Shown in pieces: positions 1-6,314 of a stretch of DNA of 8,243 bases (its first letter is position 1; each line of letters begins with the position of its first letter). A model generated the notes under the pieces. The model had not been told where the DNA came from. It was given only the letters and a program-made list of their open reading frames with translations, and made no database searches. The stretch lies in contig CATPBC010000012.1 in assembly GCA_955652195.1 (NCBI GenBank), positions 1-8,243 on the forward strand, in the 5' to 3' direction. A program made the translations under genes and the position numbers. Source of the DNA: an uncultured Xanthobacteraceae bacterium. GTDB lineage: Bacteria; Pseudomonadota; Alphaproteobacteria; Rhizobiales; Xanthobacteraceae.

Positions 1-695
1 CGCAATATGCCGAGGATATTGTTGATGATGAGATGCGGCGTGCGCGGTCCCTTGCCGTCGCGCGCCACTTCGATCAGCCAGCGCGCGCGTTGCAAATAGG
101 GTGGCACATTGCCGCCGAGTACCAATAGGCGATGGCTGTCGAGCTCTTCCAAATTCCGCGGCGTGCCAAACTTCTTGAGATATTCCGGCGAAGCATAGAC
201 GTGGAAATGCACGGAAAACAGCTTGCGCTGGATGAGATCGGGCTGGGTCGGCTGGCGCAGCCGAATCGCCACGTCGGCCTCGCGCATGGCGAGGTCGAGC
301 TCCTCATCCGTAGTGAGCAGCGTGATGCGCACTTCGGGATAGAGGTCGACGAATTCGCCGAGCCGCGGGGTGAGCCAGTGCACGCCGATACCCGGCGTCG
401 TGGTCACGCGCAAATCGCCGTTCGGCCGTTCCCGGCTGTCGGTGAGCTTGGCGCGCGCCGCTTCGAGCTTGATGAAAACGTCGTGCGCCGTGCGATAGAG
501 AAGTTCGCCCTGTTCGGTGAGGATCAAGCCGCGCGCGTGGCGGTGAAACAGCGAAACCGACAATTCCTGTTCGAGGGCGCTGACCTGGCGCGACACCGCC
601 GATTGTGACAGCCCGAGCTGTTCGCCGGCATGCGTGAAGCTGCCGGCTTCCGCGGCAGCATGAAATACTTTGAGCTTGTCCCAATCCATCTGCAT
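1..695 (-). CDS. lsrB: LysR-family regulator, LsrB/VtlR type (3' part cut off by window edge)
   Basis: DNA-binding transcription regulator. Residues 4-63 form the winged helix-turn-helix, with the LysR signatures AAEAGSFTHAG and LSQSAVSRQVSALE. From about residue 93 the effector-binding domain begins (GDLRVTTT, then VAIRLRQP and DLIQRKLF). The sequence matches what I remember of Sinorhizobium LsrB and Brucella/Agrobacterium VtlR, which in rhizobia are tied to oxidative-stress, lipopolysaccharide and symbiosis or virulence genes. Only 231 complete codons of about 300 are present; the frame is open to the edge. The start chosen is the ATG at 695-693 (MQMDWDKL), with AGGA 4 bases upstream. A second ATG at 689-687 would have the same AGGA 10 bases away and is also possible. 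The gene follows trxB by 33 bases with no terminator seen, so the two are probably co-transcribed. Oddity: the visible 231 residues contain no cysteine. Family assignment is confident; the exact symbol is by remembered similarity. Confidence 0.85.
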   Translation of the reverse strand, partial: MQMDWDKLKVFHAAAEAGSFTHAGEQLGLSQSAVSRQVSALEQELSVSLFHRHARGLILTEQGELLYRTAHDVFIKLEAARAKLTDSRERPNGDLRVTTTPGIGVHWLTPRLGEFVDLYPEVRITLLTTDEELDLAMREADVAIRLRQPTQPDLIQRKLFSVHFHVYASPEYLKKFGTPRNLEELDSHRLLVLGGNVPPYLQRARWLIEVARDGKGPRTPHLIINNILGIL

Positions 696-728
696 GCTTC
701 CTGCGCGACCGCGCGTCAGAACGGCGGA

Positions 729-1760
729 TTACTCGGCCGCCATATCTGCAGCGATGCGCGGCTCGGCCTCGCCATGCGCCGCAAGGAATTTCTCGGCTTC
801 GAGTGCCGCCATGCAGCCGAGCCCGGCTGCGGTAACCGCCTGGCGATAAACATCGTCGGTGACATCGCCGGCGGCGAATAGGCCCGGCACCGAAGTGGCG
901 GTGGAATGCGGAGCGGTCTTGACGTAACCCGACGGCTTCATCTCGACTTGACCGGCAACCAGTTCGGTCGCCGGGGAATGACCGATGGCAATAAAAATGC
1001 CGTCGACCGGCCGCTCGGTGATCTCGCCGGTCTTGATGTTGCGCAGCGCCGCGCTTGTCACTTTGAGCGGATTGTCATTGCCGCGCACGTCCGCAAGGAC
1101 GGTATTCCACAGCACCGAAATCTTCGGATTCTGATAGAGCCGCTCTTGCAGAATGCGCTCGGCGCGCAGCGTGTCGCGGCGATGCACCAGCGTCACCTTG
1201 GAGGCAAAATTGGTGAGAAACAGCGCCTCTTCGACCGCGGTGTTGCCGCCGCCGATCACCAAGACGTTCTTGCTGCGATAGAAAAAGCCGTCGCAGGTGG
1301 CGCAGGCGGAGACGCCATAGCCGCGGAATTTCTGCTCCGACGGCAGATCGAGCCAGCGCGCCTGGGCGCCGGTCGCAAGAATAAGGGTATCGGCGAAGTA
1401 AACGTCGCCGGAATCGCATGCGAGCCGAAACGGACGCCGCGCCAAGTCGACCTTGTTGACGTGATCGGCAACGAGCTTGGTGCCAACATGGGCCGCCTGC
1501 TTCTGCATCTGCTCCATCAGCCAGGGCCCCTGAATCACGTCGGCATAGCCGGGATAATTCTCCACGTCGGTCGTGATCGTGAGTTGTCCGCCAGGTGCTA
1601 TGCCTTGGATCAGGATGGGGTCGAGCATGGCGCGCGCGGCGTAGATCGCCGCGGTATAGCCGGCCGGTCCGGATCCGATGATCACGAGCTTGGCGTTGGT
1701 AACCTTGGCGTTGGTAACCTTGCTGTGGGGAGCAGTGGGCACCGGCTTAACCTCGATCAT
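729..1760 (-). CDS. trxB: Thioredoxin reductase (NADPH)
   Basis: Flavoenzyme that uses NADPH to reduce oxidised thioredoxin in the cytoplasm; 343 residues from this start, near the usual 315-340. Visible motifs: FAD-binding GSGPAGYTAA (about 29-38), ENYPG (67-71), redox-active CATC (Cys153, Cys156), NADPH-binding GGGNTAVEEA (170-179), HRRD (193-196), and the C-terminal FAD motif GLFAAGDV (293-300). All expected catalytic residues are present. The start is uncertain. The ATG at 1760-1758 has no good ribosome site, whereas the in-frame GTG at codon 7 (1742-1740) has GAGG 8 bases upstream and would give 337 residues. An upstream start at 1850 would add 30 unconserved residues and is rejected. 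The N-terminal tail before the FAD motif contains a duplicated 5-residue unit (KVTNAKVTNAK). lsrB follows after 33 bases, suggesting a trxB-lsrB operon; greA upstream has its own terminator, so trxB probably has its own promoter. Confidence 0.95.
   Translation of the reverse strand: MIEVKPVPTAPHSKVTNAKVTNAKLVIIGSGPAGYTAAIYAARAMLDPILIQGIAPGGQLTITTDVENYPGYADVIQGPWLMEQMQKQAAHVGTKLVADHVNKVDLARRPFRLACDSGDVYFADTLILATGAQARWLDLPSEQKFRGYGVSACATCDGFFYRSKNVLVIGGGNTAVEEALFLTNFASKVTLVHRRDTLRAERILQERLYQNPKISVLWNTVLADVRGNDNPLKVTSAALRNIKTGEITERPVDGIFIAIGHSPATELVAGQVEMKPSGYVKTAPHSTATSVPGLFAAGDVTDDVYRQAVTAAGLGCMAALEAEKFLAAHGEAEPRIAADMAAE
1689..1722 (-). repeat. 15-base tandem duplication inside trxB
   Basis: A perfect period-15 repeat covers 34 bases (2.27 copies). 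The unit on the coding strand is aaggttaccaacgcc, encoding K-V-T-N-A. It lies in codons 13-24 of trxB, in the variable tail before the FAD-binding Rossmann motif. Because 15 is a multiple of three, gain or loss of a copy keeps the frame. It probably arose by slippage and is unlikely to affect catalysis. Confidence 0.9.
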
Positions 1761-1813
1761 TGCGGCAGATGACCCCGATCGATCTACCTGATGCCCCGCG
1801 CGAAACGGGCGTG

Positions 1814-1840
1814 GTGGGCCTCGGCTGCCGAGAGGCCCAC
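1814..1840. promoter_or_regulatory. Perfect 9-bp hairpin in trxB upstream region
   Basis: gtgggcctc at 1814-1822 and gaggcccac at 1832-1840 are exact reverse complements around a 9-base loop. The hairpin is 53 bases before the trxB ATG. No T-run follows on either strand, so it does not look like an intrinsic terminator. It could be a 5' leader structure of trxB mRNA or an operator. The structure is seen; the role is unknown. Confidence 0.45.
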
Positions 1841-1867
1841 AAGACACCAATCGGCAGTCAGACCGGT

Positions 1868-1881
1868 TCCTTATCTAAGGA
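1868..1881. promoter_or_regulatory. 14-base palindrome upstream of trxB, candidate operator
   Basis: TCCTTA-TC-TAAGGA is a perfect 6-base inverted repeat with a 2-base centre. Its size and symmetry suit a dimeric regulator site, and it is AT-richer than its surroundings. It lies about 110 bases before trxB, near the weak promoter candidate. No known consensus was recognised. Confidence 0.3.
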
Positions 1882-1982
1882 TTCTGGGGAGCTATGCAAG
1901 CTACGCAACCCCCACCACCCACAGGCGCTTGCGCCATCATTCCCGCGGCTCGATGAGGCGGCTCGGCGCCTCGTTACAGGGC

Positions 1983-2013
1983 AAAAACGTATGGCCGGGG
2001 CGAGCCCGGCCAT
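1983..2013 (-). terminator. Rho-independent terminator after greA
   Basis: On the minus strand a 9-bp perfect stem (atggccggg / cccggccat, 2013-2005 with 1999-1991) closes a 5-base loop and is followed three bases later by TTTTT (1987-1983). It starts 34 bases past the greA stop codon, the expected place and orientation for ending the greA transcript. Confidence 0.85.
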
Positions 2014-2047
2014 CTCACTTATGCACAAGGGAATTGGTCGGGCGCGC

Positions 2048-2521
2048 CTACTTCCACTCGACCTTCATCACCTCATAGGCCTTGGCGCCGCCCGGCGTGA
2101 CGACCTCGACCTGGGCACCTTTCTTCTTGCCGACTAGAGCGCGGGCCAACGGCGAGGTGATGGAAATCTTGCCTTTTTTGGCATCCGCTTCGGGCTCGCC
2201 GACGATCTGCCAAACCGCCTTTTTGTCGGTGTCTTCGTCGATTAAGGTCACGGTCGCGCCAAAGGTAATGGTGTCACCAGAAAGCTTGGAGACATCAATA
2301 ACTTCGGCGCGCGCAAGCTTGTCCTCGAGCTCCGCGATGCGGCCCTCGTTGAGCGACTGGGATTCCTTGGCCGCGTGATATTCGGCGTTTTCCGAAAGGT
2401 CGCCGTGAGTGCGGGCGTCGGTGATCTGCTGGATGATCCGAGGCCGCTCCACTTGCTGGCAGTGCTTGAGCTCGGACTCCAAAGCCGAGTAGCCCTCTGC
2501 CGTCATCGGAATCTTTTCCAT
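2048..2521 (-). CDS. greA: Transcription elongation factor GreA
   Basis: Binds the secondary channel of RNA polymerase and stimulates cleavage of the 3' end of backtracked RNA, letting stalled complexes resume. The protein is 157 residues, the standard GreA length. The N-terminal coiled-coil hairpin (about 1-75) carries the tip motif [12 protein letters not shown] with the acidic residues Asp41 and Glu44, at the same numbers as in E. coli. The C-terminal FKBP-like domain includes [28 protein letters not shown] and [12 protein letters not shown]. The ATG start is fixed by a strong AGGAGG at 2537-2532, 10 bases upstream; a TTG three codons earlier lies too close to that site. The gene sits 80 bases after carB and is followed by a clear intrinsic terminator. 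A weaker hairpin plus five T lies in the carB-greA gap, so greA may be partly or wholly separate from the carB transcript. Confidence 0.97.
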   Translation of the reverse strand: MEKIPMTAEGYSALESELKHCQQVERPRIIQQITDARTHGDLSENAEYHAAKESQSLNEGRIAELEDKLARAEVIDVSKLSGDTITFGATVTLIDEDTDKKAVWQIVGEPEADAKKGKISITSPLARALVGKKKGAQVEVVTPGGAKAYEVMKVEWK

Positions 2522-2547
2522 CAGTCTCAAACCTCCTCAGCAGAGTC

Positions 2548-2589
2548 AAAAATCCGGTCGCGGGCCGAAGCATTGCCCGGCCGCGCGAC
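2548..2589 (-). terminator. Imperfect hairpin plus T5 between carB and greA
   Basis: On the minus strand, outer arms gtcgcg (2589-2584) and cgcgac (2562-2557) enclose an inner GC-rich pairing (about GGC/GCC, with a bulge on one side). TTTTT (2552-2548) follows four bases after the outer arm. It begins 13 bases after the carB stop codon and ends 11 bases before the greA Shine-Dalgarno. It could end part of the carB transcript or act as a greA leader attenuator. The bulge makes it weaker than the greA terminator. Confidence 0.45.
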
Positions 2590-2601
2590 GTGGAAATGGC
2601 T

Positions 2602-5600
2602 CTACACGTTCCGTCGCTGTGGCCGCTCCGACGCTCGATCAGATTCGGCCCCGAAATAGGTTTGCAGCGCACATACCTCGAGGTCGCCCCCGAGATAGGC
2701 CCTGATGCCCTGCGCTGCCGCGACGGCCCCTGAAAGAGTGGTGTAGTACGGCACTTTATGCAAGAGGGCTGCGCGGCGAAGCGAACGGCTATCCGCAAGC
2801 GCGGTCGCCCCCTCGGTGGTGTTGAAAACCAGCTGAACCTCGCCGTTTTTGATGGCGTCGACGATATGCGGCCGCCCTTCGGCCACCTTGTTGATCTTAA
2901 CCGCAAGGACCCCGTGGTCGGCGAGATAGCGCTGGGTTCCCGAGGTCGCCATCACGCGGAAACCCAAGGTGGCCAGTAGCCGCGTCGTCTCGAGGATGCG
3001 CGGCTTATCGGCATCCTTGACCGAGACGAAAACCGTTCCTGATTTTGGCAGCCGCGCGCCGCCGCCGAGCTGGCTTTTGGCGAAGGCTACATTGTAGTCG
3101 CGATCGATTCCCATCACCTCGCCGGTCGATTTCATTTCCGGGCCGAGCACGGTGTCGACCTTGTCGCCGAATCGGGCGAACGGGAACACCGCTTCTTTGA
3201 CGCCGACATGGTGGGCGCGGCCGGGTTCGAAATGCTGCGGTTTGAGATGAAAGCTTTTAAGCGATTCGCCGGCCATGATGCGCGCGGCGATCTTGGCGGC
3301 CGGAATGCCGGTCACTTTGGCGACGAATGGCACGGTGCGCGAGGCGCGCGGATTGACCTCGAGCACGTAAATGTCGCCGTCCTTGATGGCGTATTGCGCG
3401 TTCATCAGGCCGCCGACCTTGAGCGCCAGCGCCAGCGCGCGGGTCTGGCGATCAAGCTCCGCGATCGCTCCGGCCGACAAATTGTGCGGCGGCAGCGAGC
3501 AGGCCGAATCGCCGGAATGAATCCCGGCCTCCTCGATATGCTCCATGATGCCGGCGATGTAAGTGTCCTTGCCGTCGGCCAGGCAATCGACGTCGACCTC
3601 CACCGCGTCGGTGAGATAGCTGTCGATAAGCAGCGGCCGCTTGTCGGACACCGCGATTTCGGACGGCCGATCGAGATCGGCGGCGAGCCGCGCCACATAA
3701 CGGTCGAGCTGGTGGGAGTCGTGAACGATCTCCATGGCGCGGCCGCCAAGCACGTAGGATGGACGGATCACGATCGGATAGCCGATCGATTCAGCGATGG
3801 CGCGGGCCCGCTCCGGACTGGTGGCAATGCCGCTGCGCGGCTGGCGCAGCTTGAGCCGGTCAAGGAGCCGTTTGAACCGGTCGCGGTCTTCGGCGAGATC
3901 GATAGCGTCGGGAGAGGTGCCGAGGATCGGCACCTGCGCTTCTTCCAGCGCTTGCGCGAGCTTGAGCGGCGTCTGGCCGCCGAATTGCACGATCACGCCG
4001 TGCAGGATGCCTTTGGCTCGCTCGGTGTCGATGATCTCGATGACATCCTCGGCGGTGAGCGGCTCGAAATACAGCCGGTCGGACGTGTCGTAATCGGTCG
4101 AGACCGTCTCGGGGTTGCAGTTGATCATAATGGTTTCGTAGCCGGCTTCCTTGAGCGCGAAGCAGGCATGGCAACAGCAGTAATCGAATTCGATGCCTTG
4201 CCCGATGCGGTTCGGGCCGCCGCCGAGGATGATGACTTTTTTCTTGTCCGAGGGCGCGGCCTCGTCCATGGCGCGCCCGGCGAACGGCGTCTCGTAAGTC
4301 GAATACATGTAGGCCGTCGGCGAAGCGAACTCGGCCGCGCAGGTATCGATGCGCTTGAACACCGGACGCACGTCGAGCGTGCGCCGCCGCGCCGCAACTT
4401 CGTCCGCGCTCAAGCCGGTCAACCGGCCTAGCCGCGCGTCGGAAAATCCCATGGCTTTGAGCCGGCGCAGCCCCGCCGCGCTCGCCGGCAAGCCTTTGTC
4501 GCGGATCTGCGCTTCGATATCGACGATGCCGCGAATCTGCGCGAGAAACCAGGCGTCGATGCGGCACGCGGTGTGAATTTCGGCGTCGCTCATGCCGAGC
4601 CGCATCGCCTGCGCCACTTTGAGCACACCGTCGGGCGACGGCGTGTCAAGGGCGGCGCGGATTGCGTTCTTGTCGTCGCCTTGGCCGAGGCCGGCAATCG
4701 CAATCTCGTCGAGGCCGGTCAAGCCGGTTTCCAGCGAGCGCAGCGCCTTCTGCAGACTCTCGGCAAAGGTGCGGCCGATCGCCATCGCCTCGCCGACCGA
4801 TTTCATCGACGTCGTGAGCACCGGTTCGGCGCCGGGAAATTTCTCGAAGGCAAAGCGCGGCACCTTGGTGACGATATAATCGATGGTCGGCTCGAACGAT
4901 GCCGGAGTGGCGCCGCCGGTAATGTCATTGGCGATCTCGTCGAGCGTATAGCCGACCGCAAGCTTGGCGGCGACTTTGGCGATGGGAAAGCCAGTCGCCT
5001 TGGAAGCCAGCGCCGAGGAGCGCGATACGCGCGGGTTCATCTCGATGACGACCAGCCGGCCGTCGGCCGGATTGACCGCGAATTGCACGTTCGACCCGCC
5101 GGTCTCGACGCCGATTTCGCGTAAGACCGCGATCGAGGCGTCGCGCATCAACTGATATTCCTTGTCGGTTAGCGTCAGCGCCGGCGCGATGGTGATCGAA
5201 TCGCCGGTGTGAACGCCCATCGGATCGAGGTTCTCGATCGAGCAGACGATGATGCAGTTGTCGTTCTTGTCGCGCACCACCTCCATCTCGAACTCTTTCC
5301 AGCCGAGCACGGATTCTTCGATCAGCACCTCGCTGGTCGGCGAGGCGTCGAGCCCGCGCTCGGCGATCTCGATGAACTCTTCTTTGTTGTAGGCGATGCC
5401 GCCGCCGGTACCGCCGAGCGTGAACGACGGCCGGATAATCGCCGGCAGGCCGATATCCTCGAGGGCGGCGAGCGCGCCGACCAGCGTCTTGACCTGCTGC
5501 GAGCGCGGCGTCGCCAGTCCGATCTTGGTCATGGCCTCGCGGAATAGTTTGCGGTCTTCCGCCTTGTCGATCGCCGCGGCAGTGGCGCCGATCATGGTGA

Positions 5601-5952
5601 CGCCGAATTTGTCGAGCACGCCCATGCGGCGCAGCGACAGCGCGGTGTTGAGCGCGGTCTGCCCGCCCATCGTCGGCAACAGCGCGAAGCCGCCGGGCAG
5701 GACGTCACGCTCCTTGGCGATGATCTTGGCCACGATCTCCGGCGTGATCGGTTCGATATAGGTCGCGTCCGCCAAATCCGGGTCGGTCATGATGGTCGCC
5801 GGATTGGAATTGACCAGAACGACCCGATAGCCTTCGGCCTTGAGCGCCTTGCAGGCTTGCGTGCCGGAATAATCGAATTCGCACGCCTGGCCGATCACGA
5901 TCGGTCCCGCGCCGATGATCAGGATCGAGGAGATGTCGGTTCTTTTAGGCAT
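2602..5952 (-). CDS. carB: Carbamoyl-phosphate synthase large subunit
   Basis: Synthetase subunit that, with ammonia channelled from CarA, bicarbonate and two ATP, makes carbamoyl phosphate for pyrimidine and arginine synthesis. It has 1116 residues (E. coli has 1073). It begins [20 protein letters not shown], the usual N-terminus. Domain order: carboxyphosphate ATP-grasp half (about 1-405), with metal/ATP residues Gln290, Glu304 and Asn306; oligomerisation domain (about 406-560); second ATP-grasp half from about 570 ([18 protein letters not shown]), with Gln853, Glu865 and Asn867; C-terminal MGS-like allosteric domain (about 970-1100), with TSGTQRYL and FNTTEG. No truncation or frameshift is seen. 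The ATG at 5952 is chosen from homology; its ribosome site is weak (only GGAA nearby). An in-frame TTG at 5976 would add eight residues and overlaps the T-run of the upstream hairpin. carA lies 362 bases upstream on the same strand with terminator-like structure between, unlike the tight carAB operons of many bacteria. Confidence 0.97.
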   Translation of the reverse strand: MPKRTDISSILIIGAGPIVIGQACEFDYSGTQACKALKAEGYRVVLVNSNPATIMTDPDLADATYIEPITPEIVAKIIAKERDVLPGGFALLPTMGGQTALNTALSLRRMGVLDKFGVTMIGATAAAIDKAEDRKLFREAMTKIGLATPRSQQVKTLVGALAALEDIGLPAIIRPSFTLGGTGGGIAYNKEEFIEIAERGLDASPTSEVLIEESVLGWKEFEMEVVRDKNDNCIIVCSIENLDPMGVHTGDSITIAPALTLTDKEYQLMRDASIAVLREIGVETGGSNVQFAVNPADGRLVVIEMNPRVSRSSALASKATGFPIAKVAAKLAVGYTLDEIANDITGGATPASFEPTIDYIVTKVPRFAFEKFPGAEPVLTTSMKSVGEAMAIGRTFAESLQKALRSLETGLTGLDEIAIAGLGQGDDKNAIRAALDTPSPDGVLKVAQAMRLGMSDAEIHTACRIDAWFLAQIRGIVDIEAQIRDKGLPASAAGLRRLKAMGFSDARLGRLTGLSADEVAARRRTLDVRPVFKRIDTCAAEFASPTAYMYSTYETPFAGRAMDEAAPSDKKKVIILGGGPNRIGQGIEFDYCCCHACFALKEAGYETIMINCNPETVSTDYDTSDRLYFEPLTAEDVIEIIDTERAKGILHGVIVQFGGQTPLKLAQALEEAQVPILGTSPDAIDLAEDRDRFKRLLDRLKLRQPRSGIATSPERARAIAESIGYPIVIRPSYVLGGRAMEIVHDSHQLDRYVARLAADLDRPSEIAVSDKRPLLIDSYLTDAVEVDVDCLADGKDTYIAGIMEHIEEAGIHSGDSACSLPPHNLSAGAIAELDRQTRALALALKVGGLMNAQYAIKDGDIYVLEVNPRASRTVPFVAKVTGIPAAKIAARIMAGESLKSFHLKPQHFEPGRAHHVGVKEAVFPFARFGDKVDTVLGPEMKSTGEVMGIDRDYNVAFAKSQLGGGARLPKSGTVFVSVKDADKPRILETTRLLATLGFRVMATSGTQRYLADHGVLAVKINKVAEGRPHIVDAIKNGEVQLVFNTTEGATALADSRSLRRAALLHKVPYYTTLSGAVAAAQGIRAYLGGDLEVCALQTYFGAESDRASERPQRRNV

Positions 5953-5974
5953 CCGTTCCGCGATTTTTGCGCAC

Positions 5975-6002
5975 AAAAAAAGGGCGCGCGTGGTGCGCGT
6001 CC
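5975..6002 (-). terminator. Terminator-like hairpin with T7 just before carB (possible attenuator)
   Basis: On the minus strand, arms cgcgc (5999-5995) and gcgcg (5989-5985) pair around a 5-base loop. The stem extends by two G-C pairs after one a/c mismatch and is followed at once by TTTTTTT (5981-5975). The T-run ends 22 bases before the carB ATG. A hairpin of this form in front of a gene on the same strand would stop or reduce read-through from carA, or act as a regulated attenuator. The sequence form is seen; regulation is inferred. Confidence 0.55.
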
Positions 6003-6010
6003 TTGGGCCA

Positions 6011-6027
6011 GCGGGGCTCGGCCCCGC
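6011..6027. promoter_or_regulatory. 7-bp hairpin upstream of the carB terminator-like element
   Basis: gcggggc (6011-6017) and gccccgc (6021-6027) are perfect reverse complements around a 3-base loop. It lies 8 bases upstream (carB sense) of the T7 hairpin, and a repeat of gacgcgc occurs on both sides of it (6036-6030 and 6001-5995, minus strand). It could be an anti-terminator partner or simply part of a structured carB leader. Confidence 0.4.
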
Positions 6028-6038
6028 GCGAGCGCGTC

Positions 6039-6140
6039 TTAGAACAGATTCGACGGCGAGGGAAGGCCGGTAACGATTGACGCCCGGAATCCTCCGTTAG
6101 CCTCCGCGGTGCGTTGCCCGCTTTTCCGATGTGCTGACAT
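6039..6140 (-). CDS. Possible 33-codon leader ORF upstream of carB
   Basis: ATG at 6140-6138, TAA at 6041-6039, with GAGG 7 bases upstream of the start (6151-6148). The predicted peptide begins [10 protein letters not shown] and ends GLPSPSNLF; no family is recognised and no membrane segment is seen. It has three arginines but no run of one codon, so it is not an obvious amino-acid-sensing leader. Its stop codon is 11 bases before the 7-bp hairpin, which is followed by the T7 hairpin and then carB. That position is what one expects of either a leader peptide or a tiny gene with its own terminator. It overlaps the upstream region of the small plus-strand ORFs, so not all of these can be important. 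It could be chance. Confidence 0.25.
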   Translation of the reverse strand: MSAHRKSGQRTAEANGGFRASIVTGLPSPSNLF

Positions 6141-6152
6141 TGGAGGGCCTCA

Positions 6153-6281
6153 ATGCGAATCAGCAGAGGCCTCTATGAAACCGACCGATCTAATCCCTCT
6201 AATTCCCGCGATCAACAATGGGTGGGCGTTTGCCGCTTTCGTCGTTGCGATCGGGGCATGGCTATATCTCAGCCGGCGTGA
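6153..6281 (+). CDS. Alternative overlapping 42-codon ORF with strong ribosome site
   Basis: ATG at 6153 with GGAGGG 5 bases upstream (6142-6147), the best Shine-Dalgarno in this gap, and stop TGA at 6279-6281. It overlaps the 38-codon ORF in another frame. The peptide (starting MRISRGLYET) is polar, rich in Arg, Ser and Asp, and shows no family features. It might be a leader that couples translation to the 38-codon ORF, or the good ribosome site may be a by-product of the gagggcctc palindrome. Only one of the two frames is likely to encode a functional protein, and the hydrophobic one looks better. Confidence 0.15.
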   Translation: MRISRGLYETDRSNPSNSRDQQWVGVCRFRRCDRGMAISQPA

Positions 6282-6291
6282 CAAGCGGTGA
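6175..6291 (+). CDS. Possible small single-pass membrane protein, 38 aa
   Basis: Unrecognised ORF on the opposite strand from carA and carB, lying in the gap between them. The ATG at 6175 has AGAGG 5 bases upstream. Residues about 16-33 (WAFAAFVVAIGAWLYL within them) form one hydrophobic segment flanked by a C-terminal basic patch, SRRDKR. This predicts an inner-membrane protein with its C-terminus in the cytoplasm. About 63% of third codon positions are G or C by hand count, lower than expected for a gene of this GC-rich neighbourhood, with three CTA leucine codons. That fits either a recently gained gene or non-coding DNA. The ORF ends 23 bases from the convergent carA stop with a hairpin between. 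No clear promoter was found upstream. A GTG start at 6109 in the same frame is less likely because the added residues show no pattern. Confidence 0.4.
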   Translation: MKPTDLIPLIPAINNGWAFAAFVVAIGAWLYLSRRDKR

Positions 6292-6314
6292 GGGGCCCGT
6301 CCTTGTTGGCCCTC
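6290..6314. terminator. Hairpin between convergent carA and the small plus-strand ORF
   Basis: gaggg-(g)-cc (6290-6297, one bulged G) pairs with ggccctc (6308-6314) around a 10-base loop. It fills nearly all of the 23 bases between the stop codons of the plus-strand ORF and carA. There is no T-run on either side, so it would be a weak terminator at best; RNA stabilisation at the carA 3' end is equally possible. Confidence 0.3.

Larger units (their letters stand above)
1761..2047. other. greA-trxB intergenic region (trxB upstream region)
   Basis: This 287-base stretch has no convincing gene; the ORFs that cross it on the plus strand have no family features or ribosome site. On the minus strand, in reading order, it holds the greA terminator (2013-1983), a GGTTGCGT element (1910-1903), an imperfect 9-base direct repeat (gctatgcaa at 1891-1899, gctacgcaa at 1900-1908), a 6+2+6 palindrome (1868-1881) and a 9-bp hairpin (1814-1840). 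The trxB promoter must lie here, but I cannot point to a clear -35/-10 pair; TTGCAT with AGATAA 17 bases downstream is the best weak candidate. Confidence 0.7.

Noticed and set aside
132..608. 158-codon plus-strand ORF opposite lsrB
   Set aside because: Antisense to the continuous lsrB frame, with no motif of its own.
906..1772. 288-codon plus-strand ORF opposite trxB
   Set aside because: Antisense to a complete, well-conserved trxB; composition is rich in Arg, His and Gly as expected of a shadow frame.
1761..1850. Longer trxB starting at 1850
   Set aside because: It would add 30 residues unlike any TrxB N-terminus, and the region includes the perfect hairpin 1814-1840, which fits non-coding leader better.
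1760..2137. 125-codon plus-strand ORF across the greA-trxB gap
   Set aside because: It runs through the greA terminator into greA, has no ribosome site and no recognisable sequence pattern.
3208..4431. 407-codon plus-strand ORF opposite carB
   Set aside because: Antisense shadow of the conserved carB; no family features.
5857..6042. 61-codon plus-strand ORF at the carB 5' end
   Set aside because: It overlaps the conserved carB N-terminus antisense and then the structured leader; repetitive Arg-Ala-Ser composition reflects the hairpins.
6077..6142. TTGACG (6077-6082) as a -35 box for the small plus-strand ORF
   Set aside because: No acceptable -10 hexamer occurs 16-18 bases downstream, so a promoter was not called.
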